Assembly (NCBI GenBank): GCA_017858295.1
Contig: JAFMBU010000105.1
Coordinates: forward strand, 1-6,025
DNA from: Porticoccaceae bacterium
GTDB lineage: Bacteria; Pseudomonadota; Gammaproteobacteria; Pseudomonadales; Porticoccaceae
DNA: 6,025 nt
Direction of reading: 5' to 3'
Of the stretch, positions 1 to 6,017 are shown piece after piece. The position numbers were made by a program, and so were the translations under genes. How positions within the stretch are numbered: the stretch's first letter is position 1; each line of letters opens with the position of its first letter. The notes under the pieces were generated by a model. It was not told the DNA's origin. It did not search any database and saw only the letters and a list, made by a program, of their open reading frames with translations.

Positions 1-122
1 GATGCACTGCCGCCGGTAAACATGTCGCTCAGGCTAGAGGCTTCTGCTGCAACGGCTGCGCCTAATGGTTGCATGGCGATAACGGCCAATGTCAGAGAGG
101 GAAGAAAGCGTTTGTGGTTCAT
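1..122 (-). CDS. N-terminus of an exported protein, probable outer-membrane porin (partial)
   Basis: Only the first 40 codons are in the window; the rest lies beyond the left edge. The peptide begins MNHKRFLPSLTLAVIAMQP and shows a classic Sec signal peptide: a basic start (H3, K4, R5), a hydrophobic core at about residues 6-24, and an Ala-rich cleavage region (A22-A26) with an AVA site before AEAS. The mature start, about residues 29-40 (SSLSDMFTGGSA), resembles the first strand region of Opr/alginate-export-like porins of marine gammaproteobacteria, which often begin with a 'SLxDxFxxGxxS' stretch. That family call comes from memory of the pattern and is uncertain; a periplasmic protein is possible. 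The start is supported by an AGGA on the minus strand (129-132), 6 bases before the ATG. The gene lies downstream of the phosphate transporter gene but is separated from it by a terminator, so it is probably its own unit. Confidence 0.7.
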   Translation of the reverse strand, partial: MNHKRFLPSLTLAVIAMQPLGAAVAAEASSLSDMFTGGSA

Positions 123-150
123 AAAAAATCCTATAAAAATAAATCTCAGA

Positions 151-194
151 AATAAAAAAAGCCCGTGCGCAGCGTATGAGCTGCGCACGGGCTT
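151..194 (-). terminator. Strong Rho-independent terminator, placed in the apparent leader of the porin gene
   Basis: A perfect 12-bp GC-rich stem (161-172 with 181-192) has an 8-base loop (173-180), extended by two A-U pairs at 159-160/193-194. Read on the minus strand it is followed by seven U, then AUU (160 to 151). On the plus strand the stem is followed by TTCG, so it acts only on minus-strand transcripts. It would stop read-through from the phosphate transporter gene. However, it ends only about 30 bases before the porin ATG, which leaves no room for a promoter between them. Confidence 0.9.
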
Positions 195-245
195 CGTTGC
201 CCAGCAAAATTACAATGTCACCAAAGACATGTCTCTAGAGGGAAT

Positions 246-261
246 ACAAGAACTGTGCCAA
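246..261 (-). promoter_or_regulatory. Sigma-54-like -24/-12 promoter facing the porin gene
   Basis: The minus strand reads TTGGCAC, five bases, then TTGT. The RpoN consensus is TTGGCAC-N5-TTGC, so the -24 element is perfect and the spacing exact; only the C of the -12 GC is replaced by T. A start site would fall near base 235, giving the porin mRNA a leader of about 113 bases that includes the terminator at 151-194. The same bases could instead be a sigma-70 -35 (TTGGCA) with a poor -10 (TAGAGA, 18-bp spacer). Confidence 0.4.
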
Positions 262-284
262 CCTAATGAAATCAGTGGGTAAGA

Positions 285-304
285 GAGATTTAGTGAGATT
301 TAGG
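285..304. repeat. Tandem 10-bp direct repeat, possible regulator-binding site
   Basis: GAGATTTAGT (285-294) is followed directly by GAGATTTAGG (295-304), 9 of 10 bases identical and one helical turn apart. It lies 24 bases upstream of the sigma-54-like -24 element on the minus strand. Face-of-helix repeats like this often bind a response regulator. It does not match the PhoB box (11-bp CTGTCAT repeats). Function is inferred only. Confidence 0.4.
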
Positions 305-385
305 GTTTTTTTGAGGAGTGGATGAAGTAAGTTGGTGCGTTTAAATGGTTGTCAGGCTTTATCTTGGGGCGATAACAGCAAGGGT

Positions 386-417
386 ATCCCGAGACAGCGA
401 ACTCGCTATCTCGGGAT
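386..417 (-). terminator. Hairpin just after the phosphate transporter gene, no U-tract
   Basis: Bases 386-394 pair with 409-417 (9 bp), then comes one C/A mismatch, then a further 5 bp (396-400 with 403-407, the closing A-T pair probably open). It starts 14 bases after the transporter's TAA on the minus strand. The bases after it on that strand read ACCCTTG, not a U-run, so it is not a canonical intrinsic terminator. It may protect the mRNA 3' end, with the strong terminator at 151-194 as the true stop. Confidence 0.45.
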
Positions 418-431
418 TTGAATATTGGCTG

Positions 432-1712
432 TTACAGACCGAAAGCGGCTTTAAAGGCGAAGAAGAATATAATCGACAGTCCAGCGCCCGCTGGCAGAGT
501 TACCAGCCAGGAGAGGAAGATCGATCCCACCATGCGCAGATCGATTGCTCCTATACCCCGAGCCAGACCCACGCCTAATACCGCACCCACCAAGGTGTGT
601 GTGGTGGAGATTGGCAAGCCTGTGCCCGACGCAATAACCACTGTGGCTGCGGCACCCAACTCGGCGGCAAAGCCGCGGCTGGGAGTCAGCTCGGTAATCT
701 TGCGGCCGATGGTGCCCATCACTTTGTAGCCGTAGGTGGCAAGACCCACAACAATACCGCCACCACCGAGCAATAATATCCACGGTGGCATGGAGGTTTT
801 GGCGGCAATATCGCCACCGGACCCAACAATGCTGACCACTGCAGCCAATGGCCCCACAGCGTTGGCCACGTCGTTAGAACCGTGAGCAAAGGCCATACTG
901 CAGGCGGTGAAGATCATTAATACGGCGAATACACGCTCAACATTAGCAAAGCGGTTGTTGACCTCTAGGCTTAAATCCCGCTTCACTCTGGACAGTAAAT
1001 AGCTGCCGAGAATGGCAACTAATATACCAACGACCGAGGCAATCATGGCGCTGTCGAGGAATGTTAGGGTCATGCCGTTATCTTTAAAGACGTGCTTGAG
1101 ACCTTTTAGTAAGGTCACCATGGCAATCAAAAAGCCGACGAAAAACATGTAGATGGGGATATAGCGTTTGGCTTTGGTAAAGGGGTCATCCTGCAGTAGG
1201 ATGAGATGCTGGACGCTGCGGAACAGCAAAAACGATAGCGTGCCCGCCATAATCGGCGACACCAGCCAGCTCATTACGATGGTACCGACCTTGCCCCAGT
1301 TCACTGCATCTGGTGAGACACCCACCGCGGCAAAACCGACAATAGCGCCGACAATCGAATGGGTAGTGGATACAGGCCAGCCCTTAAAGCTGGCGATGGC
1401 AAGCCAAGATCCCGCCGCCAAGAGAGCCGATAACATACCGAAGACCAGATCTTCGGGCCGATCCTTAAAGATCGCCGAGTCGACTATGCCTTTGCGGATG
1501 GTGGAGGTCACTTCGCCACCGGCCAGATAGGCGCCGGCGAATTCAAACACCATGGCGATTAGGATCGCCTGTTTAATGGTTAGCGCCTTAGAGCCCACCG
1601 AGGTGCCCATGGCGTTAGCCACATCATTGGCACCCACGCCCCAAGCCATAAAGAAGCCGCAGCAGGCTGCTAGCAGAATAAGGATGGTTCCATATTCAGT
1701 AAAAAATTCCAT
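432..1712 (-). CDS. pit: PiT-family inorganic phosphate transporter
   Basis: This is an inner-membrane low-affinity phosphate carrier; the PiT family moves metal-phosphate or phosphate with a cation gradient. The 426-residue protein has the family's internal duplication: GANDVANA at 27-34 and GSNDVANA at 278-285, each followed by a PxSTTHxxVGAxxG segment (113-126 and 367-380) and an SWLV segment (148-151 and 401-404). Around ten hydrophobic membrane segments are visible, with a polar loop at about 171-185 and another at about 241-260. Length is typical of the shorter bacterial PiT proteins (E. coli PitA is longer). The start ATG sits in front of the first membrane segment; upstream there is only a weak GGGA (1722-1725) 9 bases away. 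It lies 53 bases after the DUF47 gene in the same direction, the usual pairing for this family, so co-transcription is very likely. The transported cation cannot be told from sequence. Confidence 0.96.
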   Translation of the reverse strand: MEFFTEYGTILILLAACCGFFMAWGVGANDVANAMGTSVGSKALTIKQAILIAMVFEFAGAYLAGGEVTSTIRKGIVDSAIFKDRPEDLVFGMLSALLAAGSWLAIASFKGWPVSTTHSIVGAIVGFAAVGVSPDAVNWGKVGTIVMSWLVSPIMAGTLSFLLFRSVQHLILLQDDPFTKAKRYIPIYMFFVGFLIAMVTLLKGLKHVFKDNGMTLTFLDSAMIASVVGILVAILGSYLLSRVKRDLSLEVNNRFANVERVFAVLMIFTACSMAFAHGSNDVANAVGPLAAVVSIVGSGGDIAAKTSMPPWILLLGGGGIVVGLATYGYKVMGTIGRKITELTPSRGFAAELGAAATVVIASGTGLPISTTHTLVGAVLGVGLARGIGAIDLRMVGSIFLSWLVTLPAGAGLSIIFFFAFKAAFGL

Positions 1713-1765
1713 CGCACCGATTCCCGAGTTTGTTAGCTTTTAAGTCGTTATTATTATTTTGTCGG

Positions 1766-2446
1766 TTATTTGGCGAGCAACAGCTCAACCTGGTTGCCAA
1801 TCTGCTCGGCAGTGTCAGCCAACCCTCCGATTTGGTCAATAATGTTGTACATAAAAATCACATTGACCGGAGGCAAATCAGCTTCCAGATTAAACAATTT
1901 CTTGCGCAGCTTGAGCTCTTTTTTGTCGACCTTTTGTTCTTGAGCTGCGAGTTCGCGAATCAACTTCTGAACAAACTTTACCTCAGAGCCAGCAAAGCCA
2001 GTTTCTAGCAGCTCGTCGAGCTCATTGATAGCGCCGTGGGCCTTTTCGCAGGTCACAGTTGAAGAGCCAACAAAGCCGATAAAATCTCCATGCAGCGCCT
2101 TGGGGATGCTCATCTGGCGGCCAAGAATAATGCCGCAGATATCTTTGGTGAGATTGGCAATATTGTCCTGCTGGGTGATGATACTCAGCAGATCGCCTCT
2201 GGATACGGGCATAAACAAGCTTTTCGGCATATGCATGCGAAACTCTTTTTTCAGCTTGTCGGCGCTCTGCTCAGCCTCAGAGATCTGGTCAAACACTTCA
2301 GCGGCCGTGTCCCAGTCATCGGCGAAGGTGGCATTCAAAAAGTCTTCCAATTTACTCACACAGTTGATCACTTCCGCCATATGGTTCTGTATCGGCTTAA
2401 TCGGTGATACACCGAAGATATTGGAGATTGAATTACTTAATGTCAT
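1766..2446 (-). CDS. DUF47 / TIGR00153 family PhoU-like protein, accessory to PiT transporter
   Basis: A soluble all-helical protein of 226 residues, the usual length for the DUF47 family (E. coli YkaA type), which is structurally related to PhoU and is typically encoded next to pit. Family hallmarks seen here are an acidic helix with ExxxD (E59, D63), the conserved PVSRGDLLSIITQQDNIAN stretch (80-98), KDI (101-103), and a C-terminal helix DQIGGLADTAEQIGN (204-218). By analogy with PhoU these acidic helices bind metal clusters and the protein modulates or stabilises phosphate uptake; that role is inferred. There is no signal peptide or membrane segment, so it is cytoplasmic. The start ATG is preceded by a good purine-rich GGGAAGGA site at 2450-2457. 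The gene begins 50 bases after recG ends. I found only isolated -10-like motifs (TAAAAT at 2466-2471) without a matching -35, so its promoter is unclear. Confidence 0.93.
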   Translation of the reverse strand: MTLSNSISNIFGVSPIKPIQNHMAEVINCVSKLEDFLNATFADDWDTAAEVFDQISEAEQSADKLKKEFRMHMPKSLFMPVSRGDLLSIITQQDNIANLTKDICGIILGRQMSIPKALHGDFIGFVGSSTVTCEKAHGAINELDELLETGFAGSEVKFVQKLIRELAAQEQKVDKKELKLRKKLFNLEADLPPVNVIFMYNIIDQIGGLADTAEQIGNQVELLLAK

Positions 2447-2496
2447 TTGTCCTTCCCTTGTGAAGATTTTATGCCTGCAAGTCTATACTGCTTTGC

Positions 2497-4602
2497 TTAA
2501 GCTTGCCCGTATTGTTCGCTGTGACCGAGCCAGCGTCCGATCAGTGGATCCACATTGCCAGCGTATTCTTGCAGTAGCTTGATTGCCATACGCTTAACCT
2601 CGGGCAGTAGATGTGCGTCGCGCTGTAAATCTGCAATGCGAAACTGCATATCGCCGGTTTGGCGGGTACCCAGTACTTCCCCTGGTCCGCGGATTTCAAG
2701 ATCCTTTTCGGCGATTTTAAAGCCGTCGTTGGTCTCGCGCATAATCTTTAGACGCGCCGCGCCATTGCCCGACAGGGGAGCACTGTAGAGCAGCACACAG
2801 TGGCTGCTTTGACTGCCACGTCCGACGCGCCCGCGCAGCTGGTGCAATTGAGATAGACCTAAACGCTCGGAGTTTTCGATAATCATCAGGCTGGCATTGG
2901 GTACATCCACCCCCACCTCAATAACAGTGGTGGCCACCAGCAGATTGATTTCACCGGCTTTAAAGGCCTGCATCATCTGGACTTTTTCTTTTGGCTTTAG
3001 GCGACCGTGAATAAGGCCCACAGAGAGCTCTGAGAGCAGTAATTGCAGTTCCTGAGCTGTGGCCTCTGCAGCTTGGGCTTCGAGCACATCGGATTCTTCA
3101 ATTAATGTGCAGACCCAATAGGCCTGGCGGCCATCCTGACAGGAGGCACGCACTCGTTCGATTACATCGTTGCGGCGCAGTTCGTTGAGCACCACGGTTT
3201 CAATGGGCTTGCGCCCTGGAGGCAGTTCGTCGATTACCGAACAGTCCAGATCGGCATAGGCGCTCATGGCCAATGTCCGTGGAATTGGCGTGGCAGTCAT
3301 AATCAGCTGGTGAGGTGTGGAGCCCTCCTCATCAAGCTCAGCATCTATTACCGCGCCTTTTTTACGCAGAGCCAAACGCTGGTGCACACCAAAGCGATGC
3401 TGTTCATCGATAATGGTCAGACCTAAATTATGAAACTCCACCGCCTCTTGAAATAGCGCATGAGTGCCGATAACAATTTGCGCACTGCCGTCGGCAATCG
3501 CTGCCAGCTGAACTTCACGAGCTTTACCCTTTAGCTTGCCGGTGAGCCAGGCGATACGAATACCTAACGGCGCCAGCCAAGCTTCAAAATTGACTCTATG
3601 TTGCTCGGCGAGAATCTCGGTGGGAGCCATCAGCGCCGCCTGCATACCATTGGCCACAGCCTGCACCGCGCCCAGCGCGGCAACCACGGTTTTACCTGAG
3701 CCCACATCCCCCTGAATCAAACGCAGCATGGGTATAGGCTGGCTGATATCGGCACTGATATCACTGGCAACACGCTGCTGAGCGCCGGTGAGGGTAAAGG
3801 GCAGCTGCGCCAAAAAGCGGTCAGCGGCCGCTTGATCCGGCAGCAGTGCCGGTGCCGCCTGATGCTGAATTTTTTGCCGCAGACGCAGCAGACTTAAATG
3901 ATGAGCAATTAACTCTTCGCTGGCCAAACGCTGTTGCGCCGGGTGTTCGCCCTCGGCGAGCAGATTGATTGCAGTGCCCGGCGGCGGATTGTGGAGCAGA
4001 TGCAGGGCGTCGACTAAGGAGTAGTTCGAGTGACTGTTGGCCAGCTCGGCGGGCAGCCAGTCTTCAATACTGTGCTGTTCCAGCAGTTTTAAGGCTTGCC
4101 CACAAAGATCGCGAATACGCTGTTGGGTAACGCCCTCGGTGGCCGGATAAATCGGTGTTAGGGTTTCGGCCAGAGCCGGTGGCTGGGCCTGATTGAGTAG
4201 CTGATACTCCGGATGATACATCTCCAGCCCGGACTTCCCGCGGCGTACTTCGCCAAAGCAGCGCAGCTTGGTGCCCGTCTGCAAACTCTGTTGCTGGGCT
4301 TGATTAAAGTGGAAAAAGCGCAGTGTCATCAGGCCGCTGTGATCCTGTACACGACAGACCAAGCTGCGGCGGCGGCCAAAGACCACATCGCTGCCGCGGA
4401 TTTCCCCTTCAATCACGACTTCGGTTAGGGGTTGCACGCCGCCGATGGCAGTAATTTTGGTGCGATCTATATAGCGCAAGGGCAGATGAAAAAGCAGATC
4501 TTGAACCGTATAGAGGCCAAGCTTTTGCAGTTTGGCAGACAGCAGTGGGCCGACTCCGCGAAGCTTTTCGACGCCGATACTATGTAGTGGAAGGGAGGTC
4601 AT
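2497..4602 (-). CDS. recG: ATP-dependent DNA helicase RecG
   Basis: RecG is a superfamily 2 translocase that binds branched DNA at stalled forks, reverses forks and processes Holliday junctions and R-loops. The 701-residue protein is close to E. coli RecG (693). The N-terminal wedge region carries the RGVGP helix-hairpin motif (15-19), LPLRYIDRT (40-48) and an OB-fold to about residue 140. Helicase motifs follow in order: Walker A GDVGSGKT (298-305), APTEIL (326-331), DEQH (399-402), TATPIPRT (436-443), VCTLIEES (497-504), ATTVIEVGVDVP (557-568) and QLRGRVGRG (588-596). The C-terminal TRG translocation region is intact (NDGF 625-628, DLEIRGPGE 634-642, LGTRQTG 644-650). All key residues are present. 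The stretch between KKG and HQL (416-429) is about 7 residues longer and more acidic than I recall for E. coli. The start is fixed by an in-frame TGA upstream with no other start codon between. No Shine-Dalgarno is visible before the ATG. Confidence 0.98.
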   Translation of the reverse strand: MTSLPLHSIGVEKLRGVGPLLSAKLQKLGLYTVQDLLFHLPLRYIDRTKITAIGGVQPLTEVVIEGEIRGSDVVFGRRRSLVCRVQDHSGLMTLRFFHFNQAQQQSLQTGTKLRCFGEVRRGKSGLEMYHPEYQLLNQAQPPALAETLTPIYPATEGVTQQRIRDLCGQALKLLEQHSIEDWLPAELANSHSNYSLVDALHLLHNPPPGTAINLLAEGEHPAQQRLASEELIAHHLSLLRLRQKIQHQAAPALLPDQAAADRFLAQLPFTLTGAQQRVASDISADISQPIPMLRLIQGDVGSGKTVVAALGAVQAVANGMQAALMAPTEILAEQHRVNFEAWLAPLGIRIAWLTGKLKGKAREVQLAAIADGSAQIVIGTHALFQEAVEFHNLGLTIIDEQHRFGVHQRLALRKKGAVIDAELDEEGSTPHQLIMTATPIPRTLAMSAYADLDCSVIDELPPGRKPIETVVLNELRRNDVIERVRASCQDGRQAYWVCTLIEESDVLEAQAAEATAQELQLLLSELSVGLIHGRLKPKEKVQMMQAFKAGEINLLVATTVIEVGVDVPNASLMIIENSERLGLSQLHQLRGRVGRGSQSSHCVLLYSAPLSGNGAARLKIMRETNDGFKIAEKDLEIRGPGEVLGTRQTGDMQFRIADLQRDAHLLPEVKRMAIKLLQEYAGNVDPLIGRWLGHSEQYGQA

Positions 4603-4608
4603 TAACTG

Positions 4609-4636
4609 AGTGTAATCCCGGCAAGGTTGCTGTCAA
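4609..4636 (-). promoter_or_regulatory. Sigma-70 promoter of recG, predicted start site on the ATG
   Basis: The minus strand has a perfect -35 TTGACA (4631-4636), a 16-bp spacer, and -10 TACACT (4609-4614, 4 of 6 consensus). Only six bases separate the -10 from the recG ATG, so transcription should begin at or within a base or two of the A of ATG. This matches the lack of a ribosome binding site and suggests a leaderless mRNA. Confidence 0.5.
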
Positions 4637-4667
4637 CAATGGAGTGTTGGAAAAGACCAATACTCAA

Positions 4668-4697
4668 TTCACGTTAGAGTTTCTTAACCGCTATACT
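4668..4697 (+). promoter_or_regulatory. Candidate sigma-70 promoter for the SDR gene
   Basis: The plus strand has -35-like TTCACG (4668-4673, 4 of 6), an 18-bp spacer and -10 TATACT (4692-4697, 5 of 6). The start site would be near 4704, giving a leader of about 95 bases. A competing perfect TTGACA lies at 4755-4760, but the best -10 at proper distance is only TACACC (4777-4782, 16-bp spacer). Confidence 0.35.
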
Positions 4698-4786
4698 GAG
4701 CGTTGATTGGTTGACCTTACTCCGTTCTGTAAGAGTCTCTTAGCTACCTTTGAGTTGACACTGATGATAGCCAAAATACACCCTAT

Positions 4787-4790
4787 AGGA
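4787..4790 (+). promoter_or_regulatory. Ribosome binding site deciding a TTG start
   Basis: AGGA lies 8 bases before the TTG at 4799. No ATG or GTG lies close by in frame, and the encoded peptide begins directly with the expected first beta strand of a Rossmann fold, so the TTG is well supported as the start. Confidence 0.6.
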
Positions 4791-4798
4791 AACATAGA

Positions 4799-5641
4799 TT
4801 GAAAATATTGTTCGCCGGCTGTGGCGATATAGGCAGTCGCAGTGCAGCCCGTTTAGTCGATGATTTTGATTGCTTTGGTTTAAAGCGCAATCCACAGACC
4901 CTGGCGGATTTTATCTCTCCCCTAGCCGGCAGCATGACCGATCTAGATCGCTTGGTAGAGGTCTTGAATCAGGGTTTTGAGGTAGTAGTCGCCACTTTAA
5001 CGCCAGATGGATTTACCCCCGAGGCCTATCAGCGCGCCTATGTGGACAGCGCCAAAACACTGGCCGAAGCCATGACGCTTGCAACAACTGTACCCAAGTT
5101 AGTGATCTGGGTCTCCAGCACCAGTGTCTATGGCGATTGCGGTGGTGACTGGGTGAATGAGCAGTCGCCGACCACAGCCCTAAGCTTTTCTGGGAAGTTA
5201 CTACTCGAGGCAGAGCAGCAGATCGCCACCTTGCCCTGTGCCACAGTCATTGTTAGGTTTTCCGGTATCTATGGGCCGGGGCGCACCCGTATGCTCGATC
5301 AGATTATTGCCGGCAAGGGCCGTCCGGCGCAGCCCCAACAGTGGAGCAATCGGATTTACAGTGAGGACTGTGCGGGAGTGTTGGCACATTTGGTTCGCGC
5401 TTTTGATGCAGGTAAAGCGCTAGAGAGCCTCTATATAGGCACTGACTGCGTCCCAGTTACCCAACACGACTTACGTATTTGGCTGGCACAGCAATTAGAA
5501 GTCGAGCTCGTGGATGAGATTGTTGAGCAAAAAGCCATTCGCCGCTGTAGCAATCAGCGGCTCTTAGATAGTGGCTATGAATTTCTTTACCCCAGTTATA
5601 AAGAGGGCTATCAATCGTTAATTGACGCCCGCCTTAAATAA
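4799..5641 (+). CDS. Atypical SDR, NAD(P)-binding epimerase/dehydratase-like protein (YeeZ type)
   Basis: A 280-residue cytoplasmic protein of the extended/atypical short-chain dehydrogenase superfamily, similar in pattern to E. coli YeeZ. The Rossmann nucleotide-binding motif GCGDIG is at 7-12. The central SSTSVYGD (106-113) supplies the usual active-site Ser/Thr strand. RFSGIYGPGR (153-162) and NRIYSEDCAG (184-193) are the later core motifs of the family. The canonical YxxxK pair appears degenerate: the lysine K133 in SGKLLLEAE is kept, but the position four before it is S129 instead of Tyr. This is also the case in YeeZ as I recall it, so catalysis by the classic route is doubtful. Substrate unknown. 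Start is TTG with AGGA 8 bases upstream. It stands alone on the plus strand, divergent from recG and overlapping the end of ridA by 8 bases tail-to-tail. Confidence 0.9.
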   Translation: MKILFAGCGDIGSRSAARLVDDFDCFGLKRNPQTLADFISPLAGSMTDLDRLVEVLNQGFEVVVATLTPDGFTPEAYQRAYVDSAKTLAEAMTLATTVPKLVIWVSSTSVYGDCGGDWVNEQSPTTALSFSGKLLLEAEQQIATLPCATVIVRFSGIYGPGRTRMLDQIIAGKGRPAQPQQWSNRIYSEDCAGVLAHLVRAFDAGKALESLYIGTDCVPVTQHDLRIWLAQQLEVELVDEIVEQKAIRRCSNQRLLDSGYEFLYPSYKEGYQSLIDARLK

Positions 5642-6017
5642 CCAAAATACCATCCATCTCAACCTGAGCACCTTTGGGCAGTTCACTGACACCAATGGCG
5701 GCGCGGGCCGGATAGGGCTGTTGGAAATACTCGCCCATAACCTGATTCACTGTAGCGAAGTTGCTTAGATCGGTAAGGAAGATATTGAGTTTAACGATAT
5801 TGCTCAGATCACCACCGGAGGCAGCGCAGACTTCACTGAGGTTGTCGAATACCTGGCGGATTTGCACGCCGATATCTCCCTCAATCAATTCCATGGTATC
5901 GGGGATCAGAGGAATCTGCCCAGATAAGTAAACCGTGTTATTGACCTTTACGGCCTGAGAATAGGTGCCTATAGCGGCTGGGGCTTTGTCTGTATGAATT
6001 ACGGCTTTATTGGTCAC
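5634..6017 (-). CDS. ridA: RidA family reactive intermediate/imine deaminase
   Basis: RidA (YjgF/YER057c/UK114 family) hydrolyses enamine/imine intermediates such as 2-aminoacrylate released by PLP enzymes, protecting those enzymes from damage; it works as a cytoplasmic homotrimer. The 127-residue protein matches the family length. Seen directly: APAAIGTYSQAV (12-23, with Y19), LSGQIP (31-36), the core N-F-A-T-V-N stretch (86-91), and PARAAIGVSELPKGAQVEMD (103-122), which contains the carboxylate-binding R105 and E120 equivalents of E. coli RidA. The start is a GTG, which gives an N-terminus aligned with E. coli RidA; only 8 bases of upstream sequence are visible, with no clear ribosome site (AGACGATC). 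In related bacteria ridA follows spoT; that gene would lie past the right edge and may share its transcript. Its last 8 bases overlap the end of the SDR gene. Confidence 0.96.
   Translation of the reverse strand: MTNKAVIHTDKAPAAIGTYSQAVKVNNTVYLSGQIPLIPDTMELIEGDIGVQIRQVFDNLSEVCAASGGDLSNIVKLNIFLTDLSNFATVNQVMGEYFQQPYPARAAIGVSELPKGAQVEMDGILVI

Noticed and set aside
210..230. Six-codon minus-strand leader peptide (MSLVTL) ahead of the terminator
   Set aside because: It would start only about 5 bases after the predicted transcript start, has no proper ribosome site and no run of regulatory codons, so a peptide-based attenuator is not supported.
22..282. Plus-strand open frame of 86 codons running through the left intergenic region
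   Set aside because: It crosses the terminator hairpin and is antisense to the signal-peptide gene; no ribosome site or domain supports it.
418..729. Plus-strand open frames of 77 and 103 codons opposite the end of the transporter gene
   Set aside because: They are shadows of the well-supported PiT gene; the repeated Pro/Thr/Ala content is what the reverse of membrane codons gives.
2025..2582. A 185-codon plus-strand open frame across the DUF47 gene and the end of recG
   Set aside because: It is antisense to a clear family member and a recG end; its translation shows no domain and low-complexity Ser/Leu/Ile content typical of a shadow frame.
4730..4742. 13-bp palindrome TAAGAGTCTCTTA in the SDR leader
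   Set aside because: Six-base arms are expected by chance about once or twice in a window of this size; no second copy or link to a known operator was seen.
4755..4760. Perfect plus-strand TTGACA close to the SDR start
   Set aside because: The only -10-like sequence at a suitable distance is poor (TACACC), and TATAGG is 23 bases away and overlaps the ribosome site; kept only as an alternative to the 4668-4697 promoter.
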